A stretch of DNA of 64,000 nucleotides from an uncultured Spirochaeta sp. (GCA_913030605.1 CAJWEZ010000015.1:1-64000), one strand, 5' to 3'. Shown: positions 54,451-64,000, counted from the stretch's first letter. Numbers and translations: made by a program. Notes: generated from the letters alone by a model not told the origin.

Positions 54451-57400
54451 ATGCACGCCAGGAAAACCCGTCTGTACCAGTGGCACGCCGATCACGGCGC
54501 GCGATTTACCGAGTTCGCCGGCTGGGACATGCCGGTCCAGTACCCCTCCGGCACGATCGCCGAACACCACGGAACGCGCAACTCCGCAGGCCTCTTTGAT
54601 ATCTCCCATATGGGACAGGTCCGTGTCAGCGGAACCGGTGCCGCCGGCTGGCTGGCGGGACTGGTATCGGCGGACATCACCACCCTCGCCGAGGGCCTGT
54701 CGACCTACGCGCTCCTCTGCCTCCCCGACGGCGGAGTCATCGACGATCTGTTCGTGTATCGCACGGGACCGGAGGCGTTCCTCGTGGTCGTGAACGCCGC
54801 ACGGCGAGAGCGCGACGTGGCGTGGATGCGGGAGCACCTTCCCGGGTCGAGGGTTGAGCTTACCGATGAGAGTGACGACACCGCCATGCTCGCCATTCAG
54901 GGACCGCGGGCTGTGGAAATCGCCGCCGAGGCGTTCGACCCGACCCTGACCGATCTTCCGCGGTTCGGTATCGTCACCGTTGCCCACGGTTCGGTGACGG
55001 TGGAAGCCGCCCGCACCGGATACACCGGCGAAGACGGCCTGGAACTGTTCGTGCCGCAGGAGGATGCGCCGGCGGTGTGGACGGCGATGTTCGCCGCAGC
55101 CGATGCCCTGGGGATCCAGGCGGTGCCCGCCGGTCTCGGTGCCCGCGACAGCCTTCGGCTGGAGGCCGGGTTCGCCCTCTACGGGCACGAACTCTCCGAG
55201 ACCCTCACGCCGGTGGAAGCGCGCCTCACCTGGGCCTGCGATCTGGAGCACGAGTTCATCGGGCGTGACGCGATCCTCGCCCGGAAGGAAGAGAAACCCG
55301 CCCGTACGCTGCGGCGACTGGTCATGCTGGAATCGGGCGTCCCTCGGGAGGGATACCCCGTTGCCGATGCCGACGGCACCATCGTTGGCGAGGTGGTGTC
55401 GGGGGGACGAGCACCGTCGGTGGAGGCGTTTATCGCCAACGCATACGTCGACCGGACCGTGGGGCGCGATGCAGATCTCTGTGTGAAGATCCGCTCCCGC
55501 ACGGCCCGGGCGAGGCAGCACCGCGGGCCGGTGTACAAGCCGGCCTACCGCCGCACCGACTCCGCCGCCGCGATCCTGGACCGCAGCGGTGAGTACGTCG
55601 CCCGCCACATCGGTCCCCGCGGAACGGACGTCGACGGGATGCTGCAGACGATCGGCGTGGACTCCCTGGACACACTCATCGACACCGCGCTCCCCGGGGG
55701 AATCCGGCGCGGGCACCCCCTCTCGATTCCCGCGGCCCGTACGGAGGACGAGGTCCTCACGCGCCTGCGGTCGATCGCGGCGCACAACACGCCCATGCGC
55801 AGTCTCATCGGGCTCGGCTACGCCGACACGATCACGCCACCGGTAATCCGTCGGACGATTCTCGAGAACCCCGGCTGGTACACGCAGTACACCCCGTACC
55901 AGGCGGAAATCTCACAGGGCCGCCTCGAGGCGCTCGTGAACTATCAGACGATGATCACCGATCTCACCGGCATGGAGATATCGAACGCGTCGATGCTCGA
56001 CGAGGCAACCGCCACCGGCGAGGCGATGACGATGGCCGTACGTGCCTCGCGTTCACGAGCGGAACAGACGCGCGTCTGGGTCGACGAGGGCGTGCACCCG
56101 CAGATCGTGGCCCATCTTCTGACACGAGCGGCGCCGCTGGAGGTGGACATCGTGGTGGCCCCTGCGCAGGACTGGACGCTCCGCGACGGAGACGTGGCCG
56201 GCATCCTGCAGTACCCCGATACCCACGGCCGGATCCGCGACGACCGGGACGTTGTCGAACGCCTCCACGGCGCCGGCGCCGTGGCGATCGTGGCGACCGA
56301 TCTCCTGGCACTCACGCTCCTCACGCCTCCCGGCGAATGGGGCGCCGACATCGTCGTCGGCAACTCCCAGCGGTTCGGGGTGCCCATGGGCTACGGAGGA
56401 CCCCACGCGGCGTTTCTCGCCACCACCGCGTCGCTGAAGCGCCTCATGCCGGGACGCCTGGTGGGTATCAGCAAGGACCGCCGCGGACGCCCGGCGATGC
56501 GCCTGGCGCTGCAGACACGGGAGCAGCACATTCGCCGGGACAAGGCGACCAGCAATATCTGCACCGCCCAGGTCCTGCTGGCGATCATGGCGTCCATGTA
56601 CGCGGTCTACCACGGCCCGGAGGGACTTCGCCGGATCGCCGAGCGGGTAACGATGCTCGCACACGGGCTGCGGGACCTCCTTCGGGGGGCGGGGCTGCCG
56701 GTCCGGGAGGGTGATCTCTTTGACACAGTGACCCTATCCACCGACCGTGTTGCCCAGCAACGCCTGCTGGCGGCGGCAGAAACCGCCGGTTTCAACCTGC
56801 GGGCGCACGACGACGGCGGTATCGGGATTACGCTCGACGAACGCAGCACCGCCGGCGAAATTGCGGCACTCCTCGCCGCGTTCGGCATCCCGACCGACGA
56901 AACGCAGGTTGAACGCGCCGTGGCGTCGACGCGGTATCGTCCGGTGGTGACGCTCGAGCGCCGCAGCGATTACCTCACCGACGGTGTCTTTCATCGTTAC
57001 CGCAGCGAAACCGCGCTTCTGCGCTACATAACCGCCCTGCAGAACCGCGATCTTTCCCTGGCGCAGTCGATGATCCCCCTGGGCAGCTGCACGATGAAAC
57101 TCAACCCCGCCGCGGCGATGGAGCCGATCACCTGGCCGGAGTTTGCGTCGCTGCACCCCTACGCGCCGGCGTGGCAGGCGGGGGGCTACCGCATGCTCGC
57201 CGACGAGCTATCGGCGTGGCTGTGTGATATCACCGGCCTCGACGGGTGTACGCTGCAACCCAACAGCGGCGCCCAGGGGGAGTATACCGGCCTCATGGTC
57301 ATCCGGGCGTGGCACCGCAGTCGCGGCGATCACGACCGGCGCGTATGCCTCGTTCCCGACTCCGCCCACGGCACCAACCCGGCATCGGCCACCATGGCGG

Positions 57401-58464
57401 GGATGCAGGTGGTGGTGGTGAACAGCGCGGAAAACGGGGACATCGATCTCGACGATCTGCGGTCCAAGGCAGTAAGGCATCACGACACGCTCGCGGCGCT
57501 GATGGTGACCTACCCGTCCACCCACGGCGTGTTCGAACAGGGAATCCGAGAGGCGATCGCGATCGTCCACGAGCACGGCGGCCAGGTTTACATGGACGGT
57601 GCAAACATGAACGCCCAGGTGGGCATCACCAGCCCCGGCGATATCGGCGCAGACGTATGCCACCTCAATCTCCACAAAACGTTCGCCATTCCCCACGGCG
57701 GCGGCGGGCCCGGCGTGGGACCGGTGCTGACCGCTCCCCACCTGACGCCGTTCCTGCCGGGGACAGTCGCGGAGCCCGGGCCGACCGGCGTGGTGGTTGC
57801 CGCGCCCCTCGGCAGCGCCGGAGTTCTTCCGATCTCCTACGCCTACATCGCGATGATGGGACCGGCCGGCCTGCGCCGGGCCACGGAGATCGCGATTCTC
57901 AACGCCAACTACATCGCCGCCCGCCTCCGACCGGTCATCCCGATCGCCTACACGGGGCCCGGCGGCGTCGTTGCCCACGAGTGCATCCTGGATTTCCGGC
58001 GAATCGAGAAAGAGACCGGGGTCACCGTGGAGGACGTCGCCAAACGACTGGCGGACTACGGATTTCACGCCCCGACAATGTCCTGGCCCGTCCACAGTTC
58101 GCTCATGGTGGAGCCCACCGAGAGCGAGGACCGCGGAGAACTGGACCGTTTCTGCGACGCCATGATCGCGATCATGGACGAGATCGACGATGTCCGTGCC
58201 GGCAGGATCGCCCTCGCGGACAGCCCGCTCACTCACGCACCCCACACGCTGGAGGACATAACCGGCGACTGGGACCGGGCGTACACGCGGGACCAGGCGG
58301 CGTACCCCATGCCGTGGAACCGGCAGTTCAAGTTCTGGCCGGCGGTCGGACGGGTGGACAACGTTCACGGCGATCGGCACCTCGTGTGCAGTTGCGCGCC
58401 CCTCGAGAGCTATCGCGAATCGATCGGGGTCGGTACAATCGATGCCGGCACCGATCATGGATGA
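54451..58464 (+). CDS. gcvT-gcvP: Fused glycine cleavage T-protein (GcvT) and P-protein (GcvP)
   Basis: 1337 residues in one frame. Residues 1-~365 are GcvT ([57 protein letters not shown]), the tetrahydrofolate aminomethyltransferase. A ~10-residue bridge follows, and from about 371 the full homodimeric-type GcvP ([50 protein letters not shown] with PLP lysine K1076). The two normally are separate proteins that both dock on lipoyl GcvH. No gcvH is present in the window. The ATG follows GAGGAG, directly downstream of the glycine riboswitch. Its stop overlaps the methyltransferase start. Confidence 0.94.
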   Translation: MHARKTRLYQWHADHGARFTEFAGWDMPVQYPSGTIAEHHGTRNSAGLFDISHMGQVRVSGTGAAGWLAGLVSADITTLAEGLSTYALLCLPDGGVIDDLFVYRTGPEAFLVVVNAARRERDVAWMREHLPGSRVELTDESDDTAMLAIQGPRAVEIAAEAFDPTLTDLPRFGIVTVAHGSVTVEAARTGYTGEDGLELFVPQEDAPAVWTAMFAAADALGIQAVPAGLGARDSLRLEAGFALYGHELSETLTPVEARLTWACDLEHEFIGRDAILARKEEKPARTLRRLVMLESGVPREGYPVADADGTIVGEVVSGGRAPSVEAFIANAYVDRTVGRDADLCVKIRSRTARARQHRGPVYKPAYRRTDSAAAILDRSGEYVARHIGPRGTDVDGMLQTIGVDSLDTLIDTALPGGIRRGHPLSIPAARTEDEVLTRLRSIAAHNTPMRSLIGLGYADTITPPVIRRTILENPGWYTQYTPYQAEISQGRLEALVNYQTMITDLTGMEISNASMLDEATATGEAMTMAVRASRSRAEQTRVWVDEGVHPQIVAHLLTRAAPLEVDIVVAPAQDWTLRDGDVAGILQYPDTHGRIRDDRDVVERLHGAGAVAIVATDLLALTLLTPPGEWGADIVVGNSQRFGVPMGYGGPHAAFLATTASLKRLMPGRLVGISKDRRGRPAMRLALQTREQHIRRDKATSNICTAQVLLAIMASMYAVYHGPEGLRRIAERVTMLAHGLRDLLRGAGLPVREGDLFDTVTLSTDRVAQQRLLAAAETAGFNLRAHDDGGIGITLDERSTAGEIAALLAAFGIPTDETQVERAVASTRYRPVVTLERRSDYLTDGVFHRYRSETALLRYITALQNRDLSLAQSMIPLGSCTMKLNPAAAMEPITWPEFASLHPYAPAWQAGGYRMLADELSAWLCDITGLDGCTLQPNSGAQGEYTGLMVIRAWHRSRGDHDRRVCLVPDSAHGTNPASATMAGMQVVVVNSAENGDIDLDDLRSKAVRHHDTLAALMVTYPSTHGVFEQGIREAIAIVHEHGGQVYMDGANMNAQVGITSPGDIGADVCHLNLHKTFAIPHGGGGPGVGPVLTAPHLTPFLPGTVAEPGPTGVVVAAPLGSAGVLPISYAYIAMMGPAGLRRATEIAILNANYIAARLRPVIPIAYTGPGGVVAHECILDFRRIEKETGVTVEDVAKRLADYGFHAPTMSWPVHSSLMVEPTESEDRGELDRFCDAMIAIMDEIDDVRAGRIALADSPLTHAPHTLEDITGDWDRAYTRDQAAYPMPWNRQFKFWPAVGRVDNVHGDRHLVCSCAPLESYRESIGVGTIDAGTDHG

Positions 58465-59341
58465 CGTAGCGGCGTACTACAACCGAAACACCACACCGTT
58501 CCTGCGCTTTGGACGTGGAAGCCGCGGGAGTGGGGCGATCCACCGGGCGGTGTGGGGGCCCGGCGTCACAACGCAGCGCGGGGCGATGGACTACGTTCAC
58601 CACCGGATCATCGCCGCGCTGCAGACGGCGCCGGAGGTCGATGGGAGGCCCCAGGCGACGCCCTCCTCCCGGCGCTACGCCGACCTCGGCTGCGGCGTCG
58701 GCGGTTCGATGATCCGAGTTCACCAGGAGACCGGAGCGCCGGTGGTGGGCGTCACCCTCAGCGAGGTACAGCACCGGGAAGCGGAGCGGCGCATCGACGC
58801 CGCCGGGTTCGGAGGAGAACTATCGGTGGTGTGCGGGGACTTTTCCGACTCCGCGACACTGGATACCGCCACCGCTGGCGCCCTCCTCGACGGCGCATGG
58901 ATGGTGGAGTCGTACAACCACGGCGCCGCCGCGGACCGACTCCTCTCCGAGCTTGCGGCCAGGATCCGGTCCGGCGGCACCCTGGCGATCTGTGACGACT
59001 TCCCCGACCCGCGCCTGGTCCACGGGGAGCTGACACCACGGGAACGTCGCTGGCGCAGCGAGTTTCTCCGCGGCTGGCACGTCCACACATTCCTCACCAC
59101 CGACGCCCTCGCCTCTCTCGCCGACGACGCCGGTTTCGATTGTGTGGGCTTCGAGGACTACAGTGACTATGTGGCCGTGGACCGGCCGCGGGATCTTCTG
59201 GTGCGCGTTGTGGCGGGACCGGCGGCGGCGTTCGACCTCCGGAGCGGTCAGTGGGACAACATCCGCGGAGGGAATGCGCTGCAGCAGTTGGGTAAACGTC
59301 GCCTCATTCGCTACGGGATGTGCGTGTTCCGGCGCCGATAA
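58457..59341 (+). CDS. SAM-dependent methyltransferase (class I)
   Basis: 294 residues. The SAM site is [14 protein letters not shown] with the acidic motif II region [14 protein letters not shown], and [16 protein letters not shown] follows as motif IV/post-IV. The N-terminal [20 protein letters not shown] resembles small-molecule C- or O-methyltransferases of the sterol/tocopherol type, but the substrate is unknown. It overlaps the GcvTP stop by eight bases, so it may be read through from the glycine riboswitch. Its last 38 bases overlap the convergent glycosyltransferase gene. Confidence 0.8.
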   Translation: MDDVAAYYNRNTTPFLRFGRGSRGSGAIHRAVWGPGVTTQRGAMDYVHHRIIAALQTAPEVDGRPQATPSSRRYADLGCGVGGSMIRVHQETGAPVVGVTLSEVQHREAERRIDAAGFGGELSVVCGDFSDSATLDTATAGALLDGAWMVESYNHGAAADRLLSELAARIRSGGTLAICDDFPDPRLVHGELTPRERRWRSEFLRGWHVHTFLTTDALASLADDAGFDCVGFEDYSDYVAVDRPRDLLVRVVAGPAAAFDLRSGQWDNIRGGNALQQLGKRRLIRYGMCVFRRR

Positions 59342-60482
59342 TCGATTCGAGAAAGCGAACGGCCCCGGCCATGCTTCGTTCCCAGGTATGGAACCCCGCC
59401 GCCCGTTCCCGTGCCGCCGTACCCAGGTCCGCCAGGGAGCTTCGGTCCGTCGCGAGTCTCTCCAGCGTCTGCCTGACCGCCCGAACCGAACCGGGGGGCA
59501 CCAGAAATCCGTCGCGTCCGTGGCGGACGATGTCCCGGGCACCGCCGGCGCGGGACGCGATAACCGGGACCCCGCGCGACATCGCCTCGAGGTACACGAT
59601 TCCGAACCCCTCGTAGCGTGATGGCACCGCGAACAGGTGCGCTGCCCTGAACTCCGCCTCCAGCATGTCGCTGGGCACCCGACCGCGAAGGGCCACACGA
59701 TCGGCCATACGATGGCGTTCGATCAAACGCGCGAGCGACTCCGCGTACCGCGGCGCCACACGGCGGTCACCGACGATCGACAGTTCGACCGCCGGAACCG
59801 CTGCGGCCGCACGGAGGAGCACATGGAGATTCTTTCGAGGAATGAGAGACCCCACCGCCAGCACCCGCAACGGGGCGGGACGCCCCGGCGCGGTTGTCGC
59901 CTTCACCGGGTGCACCGCGGGCACATCGCCGGTGCCGTGGCCGTAGCCCGAGGCGTCGCCACCGGGAAACGCCACCGCCGAAGATCTGCGAACACCTGAC
60001 ACGCGCTGAACACGTCGCATGGTGACCGTGCTGTTGCAGAGCCAGGCATCGCACCCGCGAAGAAACCGCCGTTCGCGGCGCCGACTGAGGCGATGGACAC
60101 CGCCTTCGTCGCTGCGCAGGTGGTGTACAAGCCCCACCACGGGCACGTCGGGGATCACCCGACGCACGTCTCGCAGCCACGGAGCAACGGCGGCGTGATT
60201 CAGCTCGTCGACCACCACCAGATCCGGCCGGGACTGAACCAGCCGCGACAGCGTCCCCAGGTCGGGATGGGCGTGGCGCGCGTCACCGCGTCGACGCCGG
60301 GTGATCGCGCGGCGCGTATCGCGGCCGAGGCGGACCTGGTTCCGGTAGGAGAGGCCCGTCGGCTGCGAGACCACCGACACCTCGTGCCCGGCGCCGCGCA
60401 GCGCCCGGGCGAGGTGTTGATCGTAGAGGTATCCCCCCGACGGCTGGTCGAGGTCACCGAACACGATCATCGAGACCCGCAT
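59304..60482 (-). CDS. Family 4 (GT-B) glycosyltransferase
   Basis: About 392 residues. The N-terminal donor/acceptor half begins VSMIVFGDLDQPSGGYLYDQ, and the C-terminal half has the GT4 pattern VGSLIPRKNLHVLLRAAA, then VPSRYEGFGIVYLEAMSRGV and SRAGGARDIV (E-x7-E type). It would transfer a sugar from a nucleotide donor. As last gene of the ribA cluster (8 bases after the PTPS-like gene) it suggests that the cluster's product is glycosylated. The start at 60482 is the family start; a longer frame exists but overlaps the upstream gene. Confidence 0.85.
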   Translation of the reverse strand: MRVSMIVFGDLDQPSGGYLYDQHLARALRGAGHEVSVVSQPTGLSYRNQVRLGRDTRRAITRRRRGDARHAHPDLGTLSRLVQSRPDLVVVDELNHAAVAPWLRDVRRVIPDVPVVGLVHHLRSDEGGVHRLSRRRERRFLRGCDAWLCNSTVTMRRVQRVSGVRRSSAVAFPGGDASGYGHGTGDVPAVHPVKATTAPGRPAPLRVLAVGSLIPRKNLHVLLRAAAAVPAVELSIVGDRRVAPRYAESLARLIERHRMADRVALRGRVPSDMLEAEFRAAHLFAVPSRYEGFGIVYLEAMSRGVPVIASRAGGARDIVRHGRDGFLVPPGSVRAVRQTLERLATDRSSLADLGTAARERAAGFHTWERSMAGAVRFLESIIGAGTRTSRSE

Positions 60483-60490
60483 CGCTTCGG

Positions 60491-60883
60491 CTACGCCACC
60501 GGCGCGGAGAACGACGCTTTCGCCGTGGCGTGTTCCCACATCGTCACGGCGGCGTGATCGACCGTGTCCGCCGAAAGGCGTGGCACGATCTCGTCCCACG
60601 CCACCCGGGCGAAGCGTTCTATGCTGGGATTCGTTCCGGCGAACGCCGGCGTGTCGTTCAGGGTGGCGTCGCGGTAGCGTGCCACAAACTCATCGAGCCG
60701 CGCCTCGATCTCAACGATATCGACCATGTAGTTGTGGCGGTCCAGGCTGCGCCCGGAGAGCGTCAGTTCCAGCGTAAAATGGTGCGAATGGCGCTCGTTT
60801 TCCGGGCCCCAGTCACCCCCGATGAGGTAGTGCTGCGCGATAAAATCACGGATCACCGTGACGCTGTACACACCGTCTGCCAT
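60491..60883 (-). CDS. 6-pyruvoyl-tetrahydropterin synthase/QueD-like protein lacking cysteine
   Basis: 130 residues of the tunnelling (T-fold) PTPS family. Zinc ligands are visible as FIAQHYLIGG and ERHSHHFTLEL, and YMVDIVEIEARL is the conserved D-x3-L helix. The catalytic Cys of QueD and PTPS-II is absent; indeed the protein has no cysteine at all, and Glu residues (PENER) precede the H-x-H. PTPS-III enzymes use Glu this way to make 6-hydroxymethyl-dihydropterin, so a variant pterin reaction is likely (inference). It sits between an MDR dehydrogenase and a glycosyltransferase. Confidence 0.82.
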   Translation of the reverse strand: MADGVYSVTVIRDFIAQHYLIGGDWGPENERHSHHFTLELTLSGRSLDRHNYMVDIVEIEARLDEFVARYRDATLNDTPAFAGTNPSIERFARVAWDEIVPRLSADTVDHAAVTMWEHATAKASFSAPVA

Positions 60884-60936
60884 GCTCTCCCCCTTCGTGC
60901 CGTGTTCGCGGCGTCGACATCCGCGACGTCTGCGAC

Positions 60937-61995
60937 TCAGTAGCGAACCGCGATCCAGGGTTCCGGCCGCACTCCCGACGCCAGCTCGGCGAACAGTGCC
61001 GGCAGGTCCCCAAAGGGCACCTCACGCCGCGGCAGGTCGTTTGCGTCGAGACGTTCCAGCAGCGTCCACGCAATCCGCGTGCGGCGGTCGCGGTCCACGC
61101 GCCCGGCGACCGGCGGCGGCAGCGTACTGACCTGACTCGACACGATGCGTACCCGACTGCGGTGAAACCGTCCCCCCAGGTGCAGATCGCTCGTCCCCTC
61201 ACCATACCACGAGCCAACGACCACACGTCCACCGAACGCAAGGCGCTCCAGCACGCCGTCAAGAACGGACGGTACCCCGGTGACTTCGAACGCCACATCG
61301 AACCCCTCGTAGGTCCCCCGGTACGCACCGGGAGCCGCGGCGACAACCTCCGCCGCCTCGTCCAGCGAACCAACCAGCTCGACGACCGTCCCCGGCGATC
61401 GATGGCCGCCGGCCCGGAGAAACGCGGACGCCCACGCGCGACGGTCGGCGTCCGGTTCGACAGCCACCACAAGCCCCGCGCCGCTCCCCGCCGCCAGGGC
61501 CGTCACCAGCGTGCCGACGATGCCGAGCCCGGTGACCAGGACCGCCTCACCGACCAGGATGGATGCATCCCAGTGCAGGGTCAGCGCGGTTTCCACGTTC
61601 GCGTACAGGGGCGCGTGCATCGGATCGATCCCGTCCGGTATCGGCAACAGGGAGTCGGGAGACACAACCGCGTGGGTCGCGTGGGGATGAAACGTAAACA
61701 CGCGGCGTCCCAGCCACACATCGGAATCGACGCCGGGCCCGCAAAACGACACGCGTCCGGTGAGGATGTATCCATACCGCAAGGGGTAGCGTACACCGCC
61801 GTCCAGCGCCGCCAGACTGTCGTCGAGGCGCATGGATCGCGGCACCCGGCCGCGGTACACGAGCAGCTCGCTCCCGGGGCTCACCGCGCCCCACTCGGCC
61901 TCCACGAGCACCGCCCCGGCCTCCGGAAGCGTCACCGACTCCTCAACGATCCGCCCCCGTTCCGGGGCGGCGAGCTCCCACGCCCGTCGCTGCAC
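60937..61995 (-). CDS. MDR-family (zinc-type alcohol dehydrogenase-like) oxidoreductase
   Basis: 352 residues. The GroES-like part reads AEWGAVSPGSELLVYRGRVP and YGYILTGRVSFCGPGV. The Rossmann part has VLVTGLGIVGTLVTALAAGS. The usual zinc cysteines are absent, as in the threonine-dehydrogenase/BchC-like branch. The GTG at 61995 is favoured because GGGGGAGGAG lies about seven bases upstream; an ATG at 62025 would overlap the RibD-like gene. It is the third gene in the ribA cluster; the substrate is unknown. Confidence 0.8.
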   Translation of the reverse strand: MQRRAWELAAPERGRIVEESVTLPEAGAVLVEAEWGAVSPGSELLVYRGRVPRSMRLDDSLAALDGGVRYPLRYGYILTGRVSFCGPGVDSDVWLGRRVFTFHPHATHAVVSPDSLLPIPDGIDPMHAPLYANVETALTLHWDASILVGEAVLVTGLGIVGTLVTALAAGSGAGLVVAVEPDADRRAWASAFLRAGGHRSPGTVVELVGSLDEAAEVVAAAPGAYRGTYEGFDVAFEVTGVPSVLDGVLERLAFGGRVVVGSWYGEGTSDLHLGGRFHRSRVRIVSSQVSTLPPPVAGRVDRDRRTRIAWTLLERLDANDLPRREVPFGDLPALFAELASGVRPEPWIAVRY

Positions 61996-61999
61996 TACG

Positions 62000-62791
62000 C
62001 TACTCCTCCCCCGTAAAACCGGCATCGCCCGGCGGGTGATCGCTCGATGCGTCATCGCCGGCAACGAGAATGCCGTCCGCCCCGACGCCGAACCAGCGAG
62101 CGTTGGGAAACGCCCGCTCCACCCCGCCGGCGGTGATCCGGTATCCATGGAGCAACACCGGCGCCACCGTCACCACCATGAGATCGGCACGTCCGGCCCG
62201 CAGGAACGCCGCCAGCACCGCACCGCCCCCCTCAACCATGACGGAGGCGATGCCCTCTTCCGAGAGGAGCCTGAGTACGGCCGGCAGCTGCAGGTAGCCC
62301 CGGGCGTCGGTCGGAACGGTCCGCACCGTCGCCGTTGCGCTCAGCTCCGGCGACGGTCGCGCCCCGGGGCCAACGCACACGATCGGCGGAGGACGGTGCG
62401 GCGAGCCCTCCCGGTTTGCGACGCCTTCCACCTCACGGGAACGCAGACAGCGCGCGTCCGCCGGGCACCGTCCCCGCGTGTCGAGGACCACCACGCGGGG
62501 GCTGGGTCCACGAACCAGGCGCGTGGTCAGGACCGGGTCATCGGCCAGCACCGTGCCGGATCCCACCAGGATCGCGTCGTGCCGCGCCCGGAGACCGTGA
62601 GTCAGTCGCAACGACTCCGGTCCCGACAGCGGAGTCGGGGCCCCCCGCCGTGCGGCGATCGAGCCGTCCAGAGCCTGGGCCCAGGTAAGCGTTACCACGG
62701 GAGAGTCCGCGTCGCGTTTCCGCGCAACGGCGGCGTCGAGAAGTGTCTGGAAATGGGAGAGCGGAGCGTCAGTGGCTCGCGGCGCGTCCAA
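62000..62791 (-). CDS. RibD-type (RibD_C) reductase domain protein
   Basis: 263 residues with only the reductase half of RibD (PVVTLTWAQALDGSIAARRG, HDAILVGSGTVLADDPVLTT, VMVEGGGAVLAAFLRAGRAD), a dihydrofolate-reductase-like fold that reduces the ribosyl side chain of the GTP-derived pyrimidine with NADPH. The zinc deaminase domain is missing. The TTG at 62791 has AGGAGG eight bases upstream and starts inside the end of ribA (23-base overlap). In combination with ribA it can act on the GTP cyclohydrolase II product. Confidence 0.82.
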   Translation of the reverse strand: MDAPRATDAPLSHFQTLLDAAVARKRDADSPVVTLTWAQALDGSIAARRGAPTPLSGPESLRLTHGLRARHDAILVGSGTVLADDPVLTTRLVRGPSPRVVVLDTRGRCPADARCLRSREVEGVANREGSPHRPPPIVCVGPGARPSPELSATATVRTVPTDARGYLQLPAVLRLLSEEGIASVMVEGGGAVLAAFLRAGRADLMVVTVAPVLLHGYRITAGGVERAFPNARWFGVGADGILVAGDDASSDHPPGDAGFTGEE

Positions 62792-63419
62792 GGGAACCAC
62801 CTCCTGCCAGCGGTTCACCGATATCCATCAAATGGTTCATCCGGTGGACCTTGGTCAGGAGATACTTTCGATTGCTCTGGTTCACCAGACGGGGCTCAAT
62901 GGCGACGCGGCTGCGCACCGTGATACCCAGACGCGTCAGGTCGTCTATCTTGGCGGGATTGTTCGTCATAAGACGGATGGACCGAATACCGAGGTCCTGC
63001 AGAATGAGCGCTGCGACGGTATAATCCCGGGCGTCCGCCTGGTGTCCCAGGAGCAGGTTTGCCTCCACCGTGTCGTGTCCCTGGTCCTGAAGCACGTAGG
63101 CGCGCAGCTTGTCGGCGAGACCGATCCCGCGGCCCTCCTGACGCATGTACACAACCACGCCGAGGCCCGCCTCGCCGATCATTTCCATCGACCGATCGAG
63201 CTGCTCGCCGCAGTCGCAGCGCTGCAACCCCAGTACGTCGCCGGTAAAACACTCGCTGTGTACGCGAACGAGTACGTCGTCACGGCCGGCAACATCACCC
63301 ATCACGAAGGCCAGATGTTCCTTGTCGTCGAGGGAGTTGCTGAACAGACAAAGCTGAAACTCGCCGTAGCGGTTGGGAACGCGTGCACACGACGTCCGGT
63401 CGACCGAGGGTTGTGCCAT
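62769..63419 (-). CDS. ribA: GTP cyclohydrolase II
   Basis: 216 residues, a stand-alone enzyme without a DHBP synthase half. The zinc site is HSECFTGDVLGLQRCDCGEQ, the catalytic region is MRQEGRGIGLADKLRAY, and TNNPAKIDDLTRLGI follows. It opens GTP to 2,5-diamino-6-ribosylamino-pyrimidinone phosphate plus formate and pyrophosphate, the first step to riboflavin and to some pterin- and deazapurine-like products. No ribB, ribH or ribE is nearby. It heads the five-gene minus-strand cluster, 49 bases after the STAS gene. Confidence 0.93.
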   Translation of the reverse strand: MAQPSVDRTSCARVPNRYGEFQLCLFSNSLDDKEHLAFVMGDVAGRDDVLVRVHSECFTGDVLGLQRCDCGEQLDRSMEMIGEAGLGVVVYMRQEGRGIGLADKLRAYVLQDQGHDTVEANLLLGHQADARDYTVAALILQDLGIRSIRLMTNNPAKIDDLTRLGITVRSRVAIEPRLVNQSNRKYLLTKVHRMNHLMDIGEPLAGGGSLGRAASH

Positions 63420-63468
63420 AGCGTTAAGGTACCCCCTGACCCAATTATCGTCAAATCCTCACGGGGTA

Positions 63469-63972
63469 CTAACCGTTCGGCTCCTGCTGTTCTCGCAGCA
63501 CCTTCATCAGACCCTCGAACTTCGGCGCCAGCTCAGGACGGACGCGACAGATGTCGTTATGGGCGTCCAGGACGAAGGAGCTCTCCACGTCGCGCCCATC
63601 GTGGCGCGGCATGCGCTCCAGGTAATCGTGCTCGATCGAATGGAGCGCGTCGTTTTCGATGATCCGAAAGTAGCGGGTCAGCTTCGTTTTCTCGATGATG
63701 TCGGCAACCGCCGGCGACAGATTGCAGAGGCAGAATCCGCCCCCCGCGGCGCGCTGCTGTTTGTGCAGGCGGATCAGGGTACCGATCGTGGTACTGTCGA
63801 TGTAGTTGGTCTGATCCAGGTCGACGAACACCGACCCGTGGGGGTGCTCCTCGAGCCACCCTTCCACATGCCGATACATCGAGTACGCCTCTGTTGCGGT
63901 CACCCGTCCGGTCACGAAGAGCACCAGCTCGTCACCGGCCCGCCAGAAATACATACCAGCGTCTGATGGCAT
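63469..63972 (-). CDS. STAS-domain protein (anti-sigma factor antagonist-like)
   Basis: 167 residues. The N-terminal ~110 residues match a STAS domain (ELVLFVTGRVTATEAYSMYR, VFVDLDQTNYIDSTTIGTLI), with the phospho-acceptor serine region in IDSTT and IRLHKQQRAAGGGFCLCNLS. The last ~55 residues are an extra acidic/helical tail. SpoIIAA-type STAS proteins switch anti-sigma factors by phosphorylation, but no kinase is in view. The ATG at 63972 follows GGAGA. Confidence 0.8.
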   Translation of the reverse strand: MPSDAGMYFWRAGDELVLFVTGRVTATEAYSMYRHVEGWLEEHPHGSVFVDLDQTNYIDSTTIGTLIRLHKQQRAAGGGFCLCNLSPAVADIIEKTKLTRYFRIIENDALHSIEHDYLERMPRHDGRDVESSFVLDAHNDICRVRPELAPKFEGLMKVLREQQEPNG

Positions 63973-64000
63973 ATCGTCTCCTGCCCTCAAGCATAGCAGT

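Noticed and set aside
1-64000. CRISPR arrays, insertion sequences, prophage genes, rRNA genes
   Set aside because: None found: no regularly spaced repeats, no transposase or integrase motifs, no rRNA sequence, and only one tRNA.

Overview
The window looks like a piece of the chromosome of a high-GC, free-living spirochaete (order Spirochaetales). The reasons are the gene orders rpsB-tsf-frr-uppS-cdsA-rseP and rpsF-ssb-rpsR-(DUF2232)-rplI-dnaB, the RNase Y/YmdB pair, an ATGTSE-type secretion signal on a solute-binding protein, and a giant outer-membrane protein with FlgD-type Ig repeats and an OmpA end. This assignment is an inference from gene content and order. No insertion sequence, prophage or CRISPR array is visible, and nearly all of the sequence is coding.

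Layout: 1-4257 (minus) holds ptsI, der and a MerR-type regulator cut by the window edge. 4326-9002 holds a GerMN protein and a minus-strand run TetR / rny / ymdB / tlyA. 9222-11951 is a two-gene operon that I read as cysteate synthase plus a cysteate-type alpha-oxoamine synthase, i.e. the head of a sulfonolipid (capnine) pathway. 12056-15286 holds a VOC protein, a membrane pair, a degenerate sensor kinase and tRNA-Arg(CCG). 15410-23843 is maf followed by the translation/envelope operon rpsB-tsf-frr-uppS-cdsA-rseP-WD40. 23881-28233 (minus) is rpsF-ssb-rpsR-DUF2232-rplI-dnaB-comFB. 28351-34251 (plus) holds a hypothetical gene, pyk, and a nitrogen block (NifA-like activator, amtB, glnK) with a sigma-54-like promoter. 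34342-40210 holds an FGGY kinase divergent from a BMP-type nucleoside/sugar ABC importer. 40263-44829 contains argH and clpB, bracketed by two copies of an unusual 144-bp inverted-repeat element. 44929-46608 holds an SDR and a TauE/SafE exporter. 46853-54173 holds the 1775-residue OmpA-like repeat protein, a POTRA/beta-barrel protein and a deoxynucleoside kinase. 54214-58464 is a tandem glycine riboswitch controlling a fused GcvT-GcvP protein. 58457-63419 holds a methyltransferase and a minus-strand cluster (ribA, RibD-type reductase, MDR dehydrogenase, PTPS-like protein, glycosyltransferase) that looks like a dedicated pathway for a GTP-derived, possibly glycosylated pterin or pyrimidine. 63469-63972 is a STAS protein.

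The most interesting points are (1) the sulfonolipid gene pair, (2) the GTP-derived metabolite cluster, (3) the riboswitch-controlled GcvT-GcvP fusion, and (4) the two in-register 144-bp elements. Acidic tails on ribosomal proteins S2 and L9 and an extended S18 N-terminus are secondary curiosities.
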